A stretch of 64,000 bases of DNA from Algoriphagus hitonicola. Its GTDB lineage: Bacteria; Bacteroidota; Bacteroidia; Cytophagales; Cyclobacteriaceae. This document shows positions 27,360 to 35,486 of this stretch, one piece after another. The notes under the pieces are model-generated. The model saw only the letters and a list, made by a program, of their open reading frames with translations. It was not told the origin of the DNA and made no database searches. The first letter of the stretch is position 1. Each line of letters begins with the position of its first letter. Both the position numbers and the translations under genes were made by a program. The DNA is taken from positions 186,001 to 250,000 of the forward strand of contig NZ_FOPC01000002.1 of NCBI RefSeq assembly GCF_900113375.1, given 5' to 3'.

Positions 27360-28577
27360 TTGAACTTCCAATTCTACCTTTCCTACCTTTCCCGATGGCT
27401 CCTTGGAGGTTTGTTCATTGGGTTACTTTCGGGTTCTGCCTCGGCTTTTTTTCTTGTTGCCCTGGATTGGGCGACCAATTTCCGAGAGGCCAATCTTTGG
27501 ATCATCGCCCTCCTTCCCTTGGGGGGATTTTTGATCGGTTGGACTTACTATAAAATCGGCCAAAACTCAGTCAAGGGCAATAATCTATTGCTTGACGAAC
27601 TCTATCAAACTCAGCACCCCATTCCCTTGAGAATGACGCCTTTGGTGCTATTTGGGACGATTTTCACGCATTTCTTTGGGGGCTCAGCCGGACGGGAAGG
27701 CACAGCTGTGCAGATGGGCGGATCACTTGCCGATCAACTCAACAGATGGATCGCTATCAGTCAAGAAGATCGTCGAATTCACTTGATTGGGGGCGTGGCA
27801 GGGGGTTTTGCTTCGGTCTTTGGTACACCCCTGGCCGGGGCGATTTTCGCATTGGAGTGGATGCATCAGGGAAAATTTCGCTGGAAATCCCTTTTTCCTG
27901 CATTTTGGACAGCTTGGATCGCACATTGGATATGCGCTATTATTTGGGGAGTGGCGCATACGCATTACGAAATTCCTGAAATCGCCCCGCATACCTGGAT
28001 CAATTTGGCTTGGATAATTCCAGCGGGCATTGTCTTCGGACTATCCGGCAGATTATTTGCCGAGTGCACCCATTTTTTTTCCAAACTTTTTTCCCAACAA
28101 ATCTCTTGGCCTCCATTTCGACCGCTCATAGGCGGACTGCTGATCGCTTTATTTGTCTGGATTTCGGACAGTACGACCTACATTGGCTTAGGGGTTCCCC
28201 GAATTGTGGAGGCCTTTGAAACGCCTTTACCCTGGTACGACTGGTTGGCGAAGACAGGGTTGACCGGCTTTACTTTAGGAGCGGGGTTTAAGGGAGGAGA
28301 AGTCACTCCGCTGTTTTTTACCGGAGCTACTTTGGGAAATGCCTTATCCGCTTGGATTCCTCTGCCTTTGGCTTTGCTGGCCGGGATGGGTTTTGTTGGG
28401 GTATTTTCGGGTGCTACCAATACCCCCATGGCCTGCACGGTGATGGGTATGGAGCTTTTTGGCTACGAAGCGGGGATTTTCCTGGCCTTATCTTGCGGAA
28501 TTGCCTACGTTTTCAGCGGGAGAGGCAGTATCTACTCCTCTCAAGACTTGGGCTGGAAAAAGAGCTGGTTTTACTGA
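27360..28577 (+). CDS. CLC-family anion transporter, CLC-F (fluoride exporter) type
   Basis: 405 residues, about ten membrane segments. The gating motif is GGSAGREGTAVQMGGSLADQ at about 105-124, with GREGT in place of the GREGP of chloride-type CLCs. The segment where chloride CLCs carry GSGIPE reads KGNNLLLDEL. Both changes are, from memory, features of the CLC-F branch, whose members export fluoride in exchange for protons. Chloride transport remains possible. The start is a TTG at 27360, since no ATG precedes the first helix. No fluoride-riboswitch-like motif was seen in the 77 bases upstream. Confidence 0.75.
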   Translation: MNFQFYLSYLSRWLLGGLFIGLLSGSASAFFLVALDWATNFREANLWIIALLPLGGFLIGWTYYKIGQNSVKGNNLLLDELYQTQHPIPLRMTPLVLFGTIFTHFFGGSAGREGTAVQMGGSLADQLNRWIAISQEDRRIHLIGGVAGGFASVFGTPLAGAIFALEWMHQGKFRWKSLFPAFWTAWIAHWICAIIWGVAHTHYEIPEIAPHTWINLAWIIPAGIVFGLSGRLFAECTHFFSKLFSQQISWPPFRPLIGGLLIALFVWISDSTTYIGLGVPRIVEAFETPLPWYDWLAKTGLTGFTLGAGFKGGEVTPLFFTGATLGNALSAWIPLPLALLAGMGFVGVFSGATNTPMACTVMGMELFGYEAGIFLALSCGIAYVFSGRGSIYSSQDLGWKKSWFY

Positions 28578-28599
28578 CCCTCCAGTAATTGGGAAAAAA

Positions 28600-29068
28600 T
28601 AATGAATATCCAATGATAAATGGTGAATGGCGATTGTGACCAACCGTAGGCAGTGGCAGTTTTCAGTAGACAGAAAAAACGCTGAAGAGGCGAAAGGATT
28701 TACGATTTTTGATTTACGCGGAGGTTGGGGAATTGATGAACTGTTTAACTGATGAACTGAGCGAGTTGTGATTTGATGTTTTTCGTAAAGTCCTGGACTG
28801 ATAAATGAAATTAAAATAAAGGATTTTCAGACCATAAATCTTGAATTCCAATTATGATTTTCCTGCGATTGGGCTGTGGAGACACAGCCCTAGGCGTCAG
28901 TAATCCGACTAATCAAAGCGCTGAAGGCGCGTTCTTTACAAGCCCCAAATGCAATTTGGGGTTTAGAAATCAGCGATAGGGAGCCAGAGCGCTGAAAGCG
29001 CGATCTATTTCAGTTATTCGGATTTAAAATCCTACGATAGGATATTCGAGATCGCAAATCTCGAATAG
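28600..29068. repeat. Intergenic spacer of short palindromes and phrase-like repeats
   Basis: About 470 bases without a gene. The right half is a row of hairpins: GGGCTGTG/CACAGCCC (28871-28890), CCCCAAAT/ATTTGGGG (28943-28961), two GCGCTGAA-type cores near 28918 and 28989, GGATTT/AAATCC near 29020, and ATTCGAGAT/ATCTCGAAT (29044-29066). Short linkers recur between them (AGCGATAGG, ACGATAGG). The left half has stuttering phrases such as GTAGGCAGTGGCAGTTTTCAGTAG. This resembles REP-type or decayed repeat sequence. Confidence 0.6.
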
Positions 29069-29069
29069 C

Positions 29070-31373
29070 TTAGATTCCCTTCACCCAAAGCGGTGCGCCT
29101 TCTTCCCATTTATTGTGGGTGAGTTTGACTTTTTTGCCGTCCAGAAGCCGGAGCGCCACGATTTCCCCATACATCTGGGGAGAAAAAATAAAACTCTGCG
29201 AAAGCGGCTGTTCATCATTGATCCCATATTCCTCCGTGGTATAGATCAGCCACTCTCCATCCGGTGAAAAGTGGGGATGGCCCGTTTGGCTCTGGGTAAA
29301 TGTGACTTGCTTGGGCGCCGACCAAGCATCACCGTTTCGCTCGATCAGATAGATGTCCATGGTTTTGATACCACCTCCCACATCTTTTCCGTGTTGATCA
29401 CCCACGAAAGCAATCTTATTTCCATCGGGAGAAATCACCGGGAAATTTTCCCTACTAGGGCTTTTCGTCAGGTTCGTGAGTACTCCATGTTCTTTTACAA
29501 ATATGTCAAAATTCCCATCCCGATTACTACGGAAAACCAGTCTGTCTTTTGCCGCTGAATAATCTCCAAAACCGCTGTTATTATCCATTTGAGTGAGATT
29601 TACCTGGCTTTTGCTTGCAAAATCATACGTCCAAACTGTGGCTTTGCTTCCCTTATCTCCCCGGAATGGCCCCGTAGTAAAAAGCAACCCGGAACCATCA
29701 GGCAGGTATTTCAAGTCGATGACCGTCCCAAAGGCAGGGTGCACGCCTGACTGGGGTAGAATAGTATGAATTCGTTCAGATTCCAGCGTTTGATAATTGA
29801 CACGATACAGCTCTGCTTGGACCTGAAAGAAATAGCCTGCAAAGAAGCCCAAGTAAATGCAGAGGATGGATAAGATCAGAAACGTACGGAAAAGATAAGC
29901 AGTCAAAATGCTCTGGGAGGCATTGGAATTGGCTACTTTTTTCCATTTGAAATAAAACACCAAGGCCATTCCTCCCAAAATCAAAAACAAGCCAAAAGCA
30001 GCAAAGGGCAAGTAATCAAATATCATAAAATCTATTAAGAAGAAGAATAAGAAAACGCCCAGTGCTGCCACTAGTCCGATTAATCCGCCCAAAACTACAA
30101 GCAAAAATTTCCAAAAAGGGATTTTCCTTCGATTTCGAATTCCCAAATAAATTCCCCGAATCAGCATTCCCAGGCTTAGGATAACCAAGATCAAAGCGAT
30201 CCATACCCAAAATGTGGCTCCGTCGATGAAGATCTTTGTCGGATCTGCCTGATCAAAATAATCAAATACCAAGAAGGGGCCATTTGGGTCCGGAGGAGCC
30301 GCAAATGCACGGCGAATGGCCGTAAGCTCAAGCTGTAAAGAATCTTGATTTTTGAGGATAGGAAAACCAGCTCCGATCAAACTGCCCGGAAAACCTCCCT
30401 TATTACTCTCGACTTCTTGGGCTGTTTTGGCACCATGAGCCACCCAAAGCCCGGACTTGCTTCGATTTGGATTAAATAGATCCAATTCCCCTCGATAAAG
30501 AGTATCCAGCTCTTGCGAATTGATATCCAAGGTGAGTTGATACACTCGATCTGTCTCCTGATTTACTGTTGTGTAAGCTAATCTGCCTTCAGAAATCAAT
30601 TCTGGCGAAAGTCCTACATGGCTGGAGTCGGTGAGTTGGAGCACTTCCGATCCATCGGCTTTCATCTTGAAAATCGCCGGTTGATTGTTTTTCCTTTCGC
30701 TGTAAAAATAGATTTCTTTCCCATCCGCGGACCATTTTGGACTTCCGTCCCAGGCCTCCTCCTCGGTCAGACGATCGAGATTTCCGGTTTCTAATTCGAG
30801 CTTGTAGATGTCCCCAATCCGATCCATAGCAAAAGGAAAAACCCGGTGCGGACGTATCGCATGTCCCCGATCACTGGAAAAAGCCAAAAACTTTCCGTCA
30901 GGAGAAAAGCTGGGGCGAAAATCTCCTCCGGGATGAAGGGTGAGATTCTTGGCTGCTGAAATATCCTGTAAAGAATCCGGCAAAAAGTCCATCAAATAAA
31001 TCTCTGCATTTCCCTCATGGGAAGCCACAAAGGCGAGTTGAGCGCCATCGGGGGAAAATGCAGCCTGGTCCTGAAAGGAATCCGATTGGATCAAAAGTTT
31101 GGGCTCGGCACTCCCGTCCAAGGGCATCACATAGAGCTGTGGAATTCCACTTCGCTCCGAGGTAAACACAATCCACTCTTCATCCGGGGAAATCACGGCA
31201 TCATAATCCAAGGCCGAATGATCCGTAATCGCTTGAAAGCTCTTTCCATCATCTTTTGATACATAAATCTCCCAAGTTTCGGGGGAGAACGAACTGAAAA
31301 ACACGCGGTCTTGTGCTCGAACTGAGAAGGAGCCCAAGAAAATCAGGATCAAAAAGAAAATAGCTTTTCGCAT
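29070..31373 (-). CDS. TolB-like (PD40) beta-propeller protein with an internal four-helix membrane domain
   Basis: 767 residues. A signal peptide (1-20) leads into PD40/TolB-type blades at about 25-300, shown by repeats such as FSPDGAQLAFVASHEGNAEI and FSPDGKFLAFSSDRG. About 385-520 holds four membrane helices. A second set of blades follows from about 545 to the end (YLPDGSGLLFTTGP, ISPDGNKIAFVGDQHG, FSPDGEWLIYTTEEYG). The two blade sets may be separate propellers or one propeller split by the membrane domain. It probably senses or binds something on the outer face of the inner membrane. It is divergent from the LuxR pair, with a shared palindrome between them. Confidence 0.8.
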   Translation of the reverse strand: MRKAIFFLILIFLGSFSVRAQDRVFFSSFSPETWEIYVSKDDGKSFQAITDHSALDYDAVISPDEEWIVFTSERSGIPQLYVMPLDGSAEPKLLIQSDSFQDQAAFSPDGAQLAFVASHEGNAEIYLMDFLPDSLQDISAAKNLTLHPGGDFRPSFSPDGKFLAFSSDRGHAIRPHRVFPFAMDRIGDIYKLELETGNLDRLTEEEAWDGSPKWSADGKEIYFYSERKNNQPAIFKMKADGSEVLQLTDSSHVGLSPELISEGRLAYTTVNQETDRVYQLTLDINSQELDTLYRGELDLFNPNRSKSGLWVAHGAKTAQEVESNKGGFPGSLIGAGFPILKNQDSLQLELTAIRRAFAAPPDPNGPFLVFDYFDQADPTKIFIDGATFWVWIALILVILSLGMLIRGIYLGIRNRRKIPFWKFLLVVLGGLIGLVAALGVFLFFFLIDFMIFDYLPFAAFGLFLILGGMALVFYFKWKKVANSNASQSILTAYLFRTFLILSILCIYLGFFAGYFFQVQAELYRVNYQTLESERIHTILPQSGVHPAFGTVIDLKYLPDGSGLLFTTGPFRGDKGSKATVWTYDFASKSQVNLTQMDNNSGFGDYSAAKDRLVFRSNRDGNFDIFVKEHGVLTNLTKSPSRENFPVISPDGNKIAFVGDQHGKDVGGGIKTMDIYLIERNGDAWSAPKQVTFTQSQTGHPHFSPDGEWLIYTTEEYGINDEQPLSQSFIFSPQMYGEIVALRLLDGKKVKLTHNKWEEGAPLWVKGI

Positions 31374-31451
31374 GGAGCAGAGGGGTAAGGGTTGAATTGA
31401 GGGGTATTCTCTAATTTAAAATCAAGATCTGGTATATATCCTTAGATTTCA

Positions 31452-31469
31452 ATCCCTGAATTCAGGGAT
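31452..31469. promoter_or_regulatory. 18-bp perfect palindrome, copy 1 (candidate operator)
   Basis: ATCCCTGAATTCAGGGAT, a perfect palindrome in the intergenic region between the divergent TolB-like gene (start 31373) and the first LuxR-type gene (start 31570). Two more identical copies lie at 34057 and 37789. The dyad form fits an operator for a dimeric helix-turn-helix protein. Confidence 0.6.
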
Positions 31470-31569
31470 AAGAAATCATGATTCTTCTTTTTTCTCTCAG
31501 GAAATATAACTTTTTTGGGTTAGATTAGATTTTACTGAGAAATTAACGGATGCTTTAATTCAGCTAGCT

Positions 31570-32325
31570 ATGTGTTTTTTATCCATTTCTGAAGCTCTTG
31601 GCGTCTTTGGCGAGCCGGAAAAATCAAAAATTGATCAGTTGCAAATGGATTTAGAGCAAATCCCAAGTACTTTTTTTGCCCTTTTTTGGCTTTACACCCA
31701 TGACTTCCTCTACATCAGCCCGAGTATCGAAAAGGTGACTGGACATGCTTTTAGGAATTTTGAAAAGCATGGGATGGTCTTTTTCACCGGGATTATTCCT
31801 CCACCGCTGATTGAAAACATATACCAAACCATGTATGCTCAGGCAGAAGCGATAAAAAATCATCCCAAGCATCTTTTTGCTGATGAATTTTTGCAAATCA
31901 AAGCAGCCGTTTATGATCCTGAAAAGCAGGAAATCCCAGTCAATTACAATGCGGTTTTGCTGGATGAAAAAATATTTGACCCCATCTCCTATTTGGTGCT
32001 GTGCTCCTGGATCGACACCCGGGATAAATCAGCCGAGGAAGTGCATCAGTTGGAAAGGGAATTAAGAAGCAAGCTGAAGGCAATCAAGCAGGTTTATTTT
32101 CAATCCAAGCCAGAGCGCTTTGCCTTTCTCAAAGTCAAAAACAAAATCTCCGATCGGGAAAAGGAAGTGGCCCAATTGCTCGCCCAGGGGCACTCTACCA
32201 AGAGCATCAGCGAACAGCTTCATATCAGCTTCAACACGGTAGAGTCCCATCGCAAAAATCTCCTGCATAAGCTGGAGGCAAAGAATACCGCTGAGCTGGT
32301 GTATAAGTTCAGAAGTATCGGGTAG
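31570..32325 (+). CDS. LuxR-type transcriptional regulator with PAS-like sensor domain (first of pair)
   Basis: 251 residues. Residues about 25-150 look PAS-like (FFALFWLYTHDFLYISPSIE, VTGHAFRNFEKHGMVFFTGI) and likely sense a small ligand or redox state. A helical linker leads to a LuxR/NarL-type HTH at about 188-248, with ISDREKEVAQLLAQGHSTKS and VESHRKNLLHKLEAKNTAEL. There is no receiver domain. A paralogue starts 30 bases after its stop, so the two are co-transcribed. A perfect 18-bp palindrome lies about 100 bases upstream and may be its own operator. Confidence 0.85.
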   Translation: MCFLSISEALGVFGEPEKSKIDQLQMDLEQIPSTFFALFWLYTHDFLYISPSIEKVTGHAFRNFEKHGMVFFTGIIPPPLIENIYQTMYAQAEAIKNHPKHLFADEFLQIKAAVYDPEKQEIPVNYNAVLLDEKIFDPISYLVLCSWIDTRDKSAEEVHQLERELRSKLKAIKQVYFQSKPERFAFLKVKNKISDREKEVAQLLAQGHSTKSISEQLHISFNTVESHRKNLLHKLEAKNTAELVYKFRSIG

Positions 32326-32355
32326 TGTTTTTACTAGGCTATTGCTATCAAATTT

Positions 32356-33102
32356 ATGGTATTCGGATATTTACATGAAGCTTTAAAAATCAAGAATGAT
32401 AACCTGAAGAGTCAGGTCTTAGATGCTCAGTACCAACTTGAGGAGCTGCCGGATTCCTATTTCGGCTTATTTTGGCTGTACACCCATGACTATTTATATA
32501 TCAGTAGATCTGTTGAGAATATTCTTGGTCATCCGTACAGCTTATTTGAGGAAAAAGGAGTGGCTTTTTTACAAACAATCATTCCTGAAAATCATTTTGA
32601 AAACATTTATTCCTCATTGGACAATCAGGCAAAAAAAATAGAAGAAGGCCCTGAATACCTTAATTCTCATGTTTTCTTAAAAGTGGATGCGGCTATTCTA
32701 AACCAAGATCAAATTCAAGTCCCTGTGAGATATCAAGGCATTTTGCTTGATGCGAGGCAATCCCATCCAGTTTCTTATCTTGTTCTAGGTTCTTGGATTA
32801 AACTTGAAAGCATCAAAAGTTCTCCTCTTTATGAAGAGACAATCCTTAAACAATTCAAACGAATCAAAACTGCCTATATCCAGGATAATCAGAAGCGATT
32901 TAAAAGCCTTTCTGCAATTCGAAAAATTTCTCAAAGGGAGTCTGAAATAATTAAGCTTTTGGCTCAAGGACATTCCACCAAAAGTATCAGCGAGCAGCTG
33001 CATATCAGTTTCAATACGGTAGAGTCCCATCGCAAAAATCTTTTGCATAAGCTGGAGGCGAAGAATACTGCCGAGTTGGTTTATAAGTTCAATCAGATTT
33101 GA
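32356..33102 (+). CDS. LuxR-type transcriptional regulator with PAS-like sensor domain (second of pair)
   Basis: 248 residues, the same layout as its upstream neighbour. The sensor half has diverged (FGLFWLYTHDYLYISRSVEN, ILGHPYSLFEEKGVAFLQTI). The last 45 or so residues, from LLAQGHSTKSISEQLHI to AELVYKF, are identical to those of the first copy. This implies the same DNA target with different input signals, or recent gene conversion of the 3' end. The base composition of the sensor half is more AT-rich than in the first copy. It ends one base before the convergent HExxH gene. Confidence 0.85.
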   Translation: MVFGYLHEALKIKNDNLKSQVLDAQYQLEELPDSYFGLFWLYTHDYLYISRSVENILGHPYSLFEEKGVAFLQTIIPENHFENIYSSLDNQAKKIEEGPEYLNSHVFLKVDAAILNQDQIQVPVRYQGILLDARQSHPVSYLVLGSWIKLESIKSSPLYEETILKQFKRIKTAYIQDNQKRFKSLSAIRKISQRESEIIKLLAQGHSTKSISEQLHISFNTVESHRKNLLHKLEAKNTAELVYKFNQI

Positions 33103-33103
33103 T

Positions 33104-34006
33104 TTAATACCCCCAACTCAAAAGTAGTTCAGCCATATCGATACCCAATTGTTCCTCAAGCTGATTTTGAAGTTGAGCATAATCCATTTTTTCGGTTTCC
33201 GTCAAATCAGTTTGGATCAGAAATACCCGCAATTCGATCAGTCCTTTTTCTCCGAATTTTTCTTGCAGCTTCACCGCTTTTTTAAACAATTGAAACTGAA
33301 ACCACTCGTAATTTTGCGCTCCCAATCCGGGCAGATACAGTTCTTCAAACTTTTCCAAAGAAGTATGTTTAATGAATGGAAAATGAGCTTCCGAACCAAC
33401 TTCAGCATAAGCTGCCGTGGCTTTAGCCATTTTGGGATGAGATTTTACTAAAAAGTTCCGTGCTGCGTAGGTAGCGAAAAGCTCCTGAAGCCATCTTTTT
33501 TGGGGTTTGCTCGCTTCAAAAAAATGATACAAATGCCCCAATTCATGCACCGCTACATTATTTCGATAAAATAAATCCATATTCAATGGATCGCCAAAAT
33601 GACTTTGCAGTTCTTTTAATTGCTCAGCAGGTAGATTTTGGAGCTGTTGCTCGGCTTGGATGGCTACTATTGATTTTTCATTTCCCAAAAATATATTGCC
33701 TGCCCAAGCCTGCGGCATGCCTGGTGGCGGAAAGTAAGCATAATCATTCCACTCAGAATTGGAGACAAAAAGTATCGAAACCGGAAAATCCATCCCAAAA
33801 ACCTGATCAAAATAGCGTTTAGCATCCCAGAGCAGGTTTAGTGTATGATCATCCACTTGGGCATTTTCAGAGGTAAAGACAGTGATGTTATCTGCTTCCG
33901 AAACTAAATTTAAACCCTGATGCTTGCTGATGTCGGGCCATGTCGATTGGGCTTGAATGAAATTAGCCAGGCATAGAATAAAAAAGAGGAATGGAAGTGG
34001 CTTCAT
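33104..34006 (-). CDS. Secreted HExxH (gluzincin-like) metallopeptidase-like protein
   Basis: 300 residues with a signal peptide (to about 20). AVHELGHLYHFFEAS at about 152-166 contains HELGH, the HExxH zinc motif, and LQELFATYAARNF about 20 residues later offers the Glu ligand expected of gluzincins. I do not recognise the exact family. A basic, TPR-free helical tail follows. It could be an active peptidase or a binding protein. The gene is divergent from the DUF418 operon, with the second palindrome in the shared region, and convergent with the LuxR pair. Confidence 0.65.
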   Translation of the reverse strand: MKPLPFLFFILCLANFIQAQSTWPDISKHQGLNLVSEADNITVFTSENAQVDDHTLNLLWDAKRYFDQVFGMDFPVSILFVSNSEWNDYAYFPPPGMPQAWAGNIFLGNEKSIVAIQAEQQLQNLPAEQLKELQSHFGDPLNMDLFYRNNVAVHELGHLYHFFEASKPQKRWLQELFATYAARNFLVKSHPKMAKATAAYAEVGSEAHFPFIKHTSLEKFEELYLPGLGAQNYEWFQFQLFKKAVKLQEKFGEKGLIELRVFLIQTDLTETEKMDYAQLQNQLEEQLGIDMAELLLSWGY

Positions 34007-34056
34007 TTTGGTGAAATTGAGATTTTTAAAAATAAGTCAAGGAAGTGTCCTCCACA

Positions 34057-34074
34057 ATCCCTGAATTCAGGGAT
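34057..34074. promoter_or_regulatory. 18-bp perfect palindrome, copy 2 (candidate operator)
   Basis: ATCCCTGAATTCAGGGAT again. Here the dyad symmetry extends two more bases on each side (34055-34076). It lies between the divergent HExxH gene (start 34006) and the DUF418 gene (start 34117), 42 bases before the latter's ATG. Confidence 0.6.
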
Positions 34075-34116
34075 TGATTTTATGCATTATTAGGTAAAAC
34101 TTGAAGACAAAAAATT

Positions 34117-35472
34117 TTGCCTATGAATCTACCAAGCAATACGGAAGTCGAACAAATCAATGAGGCTCCCAAACCCGCCGTTCTTACCGATAGAATAGAT
34201 ATCATCGATATCATCAGAGGAGTGGCGCTTTTGGGGATTTTGATTCTCAATATCCCATTTTTTTCCATGCCTGAATATTTCACAGAGCCTTGGGTTCAGG
34301 ATACCGGCAACGTTAATTTTTGGACGCATGCGGTCAATATCATCTTTTTTGAAGGAAAGATGCGGGCTCTTTTTTCCTTGGTTTTTGGGGCTGGAATCAT
34401 CCTTTTCACCAGTAAGAAAGAGAAAACCGGAAAATCAGTTACCTGGCTATTTTACAAGCGGATGATTTGGCTGACCCTTTTTGGTCTGGCCCATGCCCAT
34501 TTACTACTTTGGGTGGGAGATATTTTGTATTTCTATGGCTTGATCGGGATGCTGGCTTACCTTTTCCGAAAGATGAAACCCAAATACCTGGCTTTGGGAG
34601 TGCCTATCGTGGCGATTATTGGATTTGTGGCCAATACCCTTTTCATGCAAGATATTCGAGGTAAATACCTAGAATATAAAGAAGCAAATTCTTTACAAGA
34701 GCAAGGCTCAGCACTTACTGACACACAAACTGCTGCTATTGAAACTTGGAAGGAAATTCAGCGGGAATACATTCCTAATCCTGAAGAGGTGGCTGAAAAT
34801 ACAGCTTTGATGAAGGGAAGTTATTCAGAGGTTGCGCGTCACCTTCGACCAAAAGCCTGGGACGGGCAATTTAAATTTTTGATTTTTTCGATTTGGGATA
34901 TGCTGGCCTTGATGATGCTGGGAATCGCTCTTTTTAAATGGGGATTCCTGACCATGAAATGGACTCAAGCGCAATACAAAAAAACCATTTGGATTGGCTA
35001 TGGAATCGGCCTGCCTTTGGTCATCTTCTCCTTTATCTACAATACCATTCACTTTCCCAATGTGGAAGCCGGGTTGAAATTTATTGAGGAGCATTCCATT
35101 AACTGGGTGGATTTGATATATGATTTCCAAAGGATCCTGATTATGATGGTGCATGTTTCTACGGTGATTTTATTGTATCAAAAAGGATATTTGAAGCGCT
35201 TGATGAACGGTCTTCGGGCAGTGGGCCAATTAGCTTTTACCAATTATATAATGCATTCAGTTATTTGTACCCTAGTTTTTTATGGCTATGGACTGAATCA
35301 GTATGCCGAATGGGAATATTATCAACTCTATTTTTTGGTATTGGGAATTTGGGTTTTTCAGTTAGTCATCAGTCCGATTTGGTTAAAGAAATTCCTCTTT
35401 GGTCCATTGGAATGGGGGTGGAGAAGCCTGACTTATGGACGAATGCAGCCGTTTAGGAGGAAGGAAATTTAA
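34117..35472 (+). CDS. DUF418-family membrane protein
   Basis: 451 residues with about nine membrane helices. The start RIDIIDIIRGVALLGILILNI is the hallmark of the DUF418 (YeiB-like) family. The C-terminal third (VGQLAFTNYIMHSVICTLVF, then PIWLKKFLFGPLEWGWRSLT) is the conserved DUF418 domain itself. The family is related to membrane acyltransferases, but no reaction has been assigned to this group. It is first in an operon: the TPR gene starts 14 bases on and a hydrolase-like gene overlaps that. A palindrome shared with the LuxR region lies directly upstream. Confidence 0.9.
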   Translation: MPMNLPSNTEVEQINEAPKPAVLTDRIDIIDIIRGVALLGILILNIPFFSMPEYFTEPWVQDTGNVNFWTHAVNIIFFEGKMRALFSLVFGAGIILFTSKKEKTGKSVTWLFYKRMIWLTLFGLAHAHLLLWVGDILYFYGLIGMLAYLFRKMKPKYLALGVPIVAIIGFVANTLFMQDIRGKYLEYKEANSLQEQGSALTDTQTAAIETWKEIQREYIPNPEEVAENTALMKGSYSEVARHLRPKAWDGQFKFLIFSIWDMLALMMLGIALFKWGFLTMKWTQAQYKKTIWIGYGIGLPLVIFSFIYNTIHFPNVEAGLKFIEEHSINWVDLIYDFQRILIMMVHVSTVILLYQKGYLKRLMNGLRAVGQLAFTNYIMHSVICTLVFYGYGLNQYAEWEYYQLYFLVLGIWVFQLVISPIWLKKFLFGPLEWGWRSLTYGRMQPFRRKEI

Positions 35473-35486
35473 ACGAGTTTTCAAGT

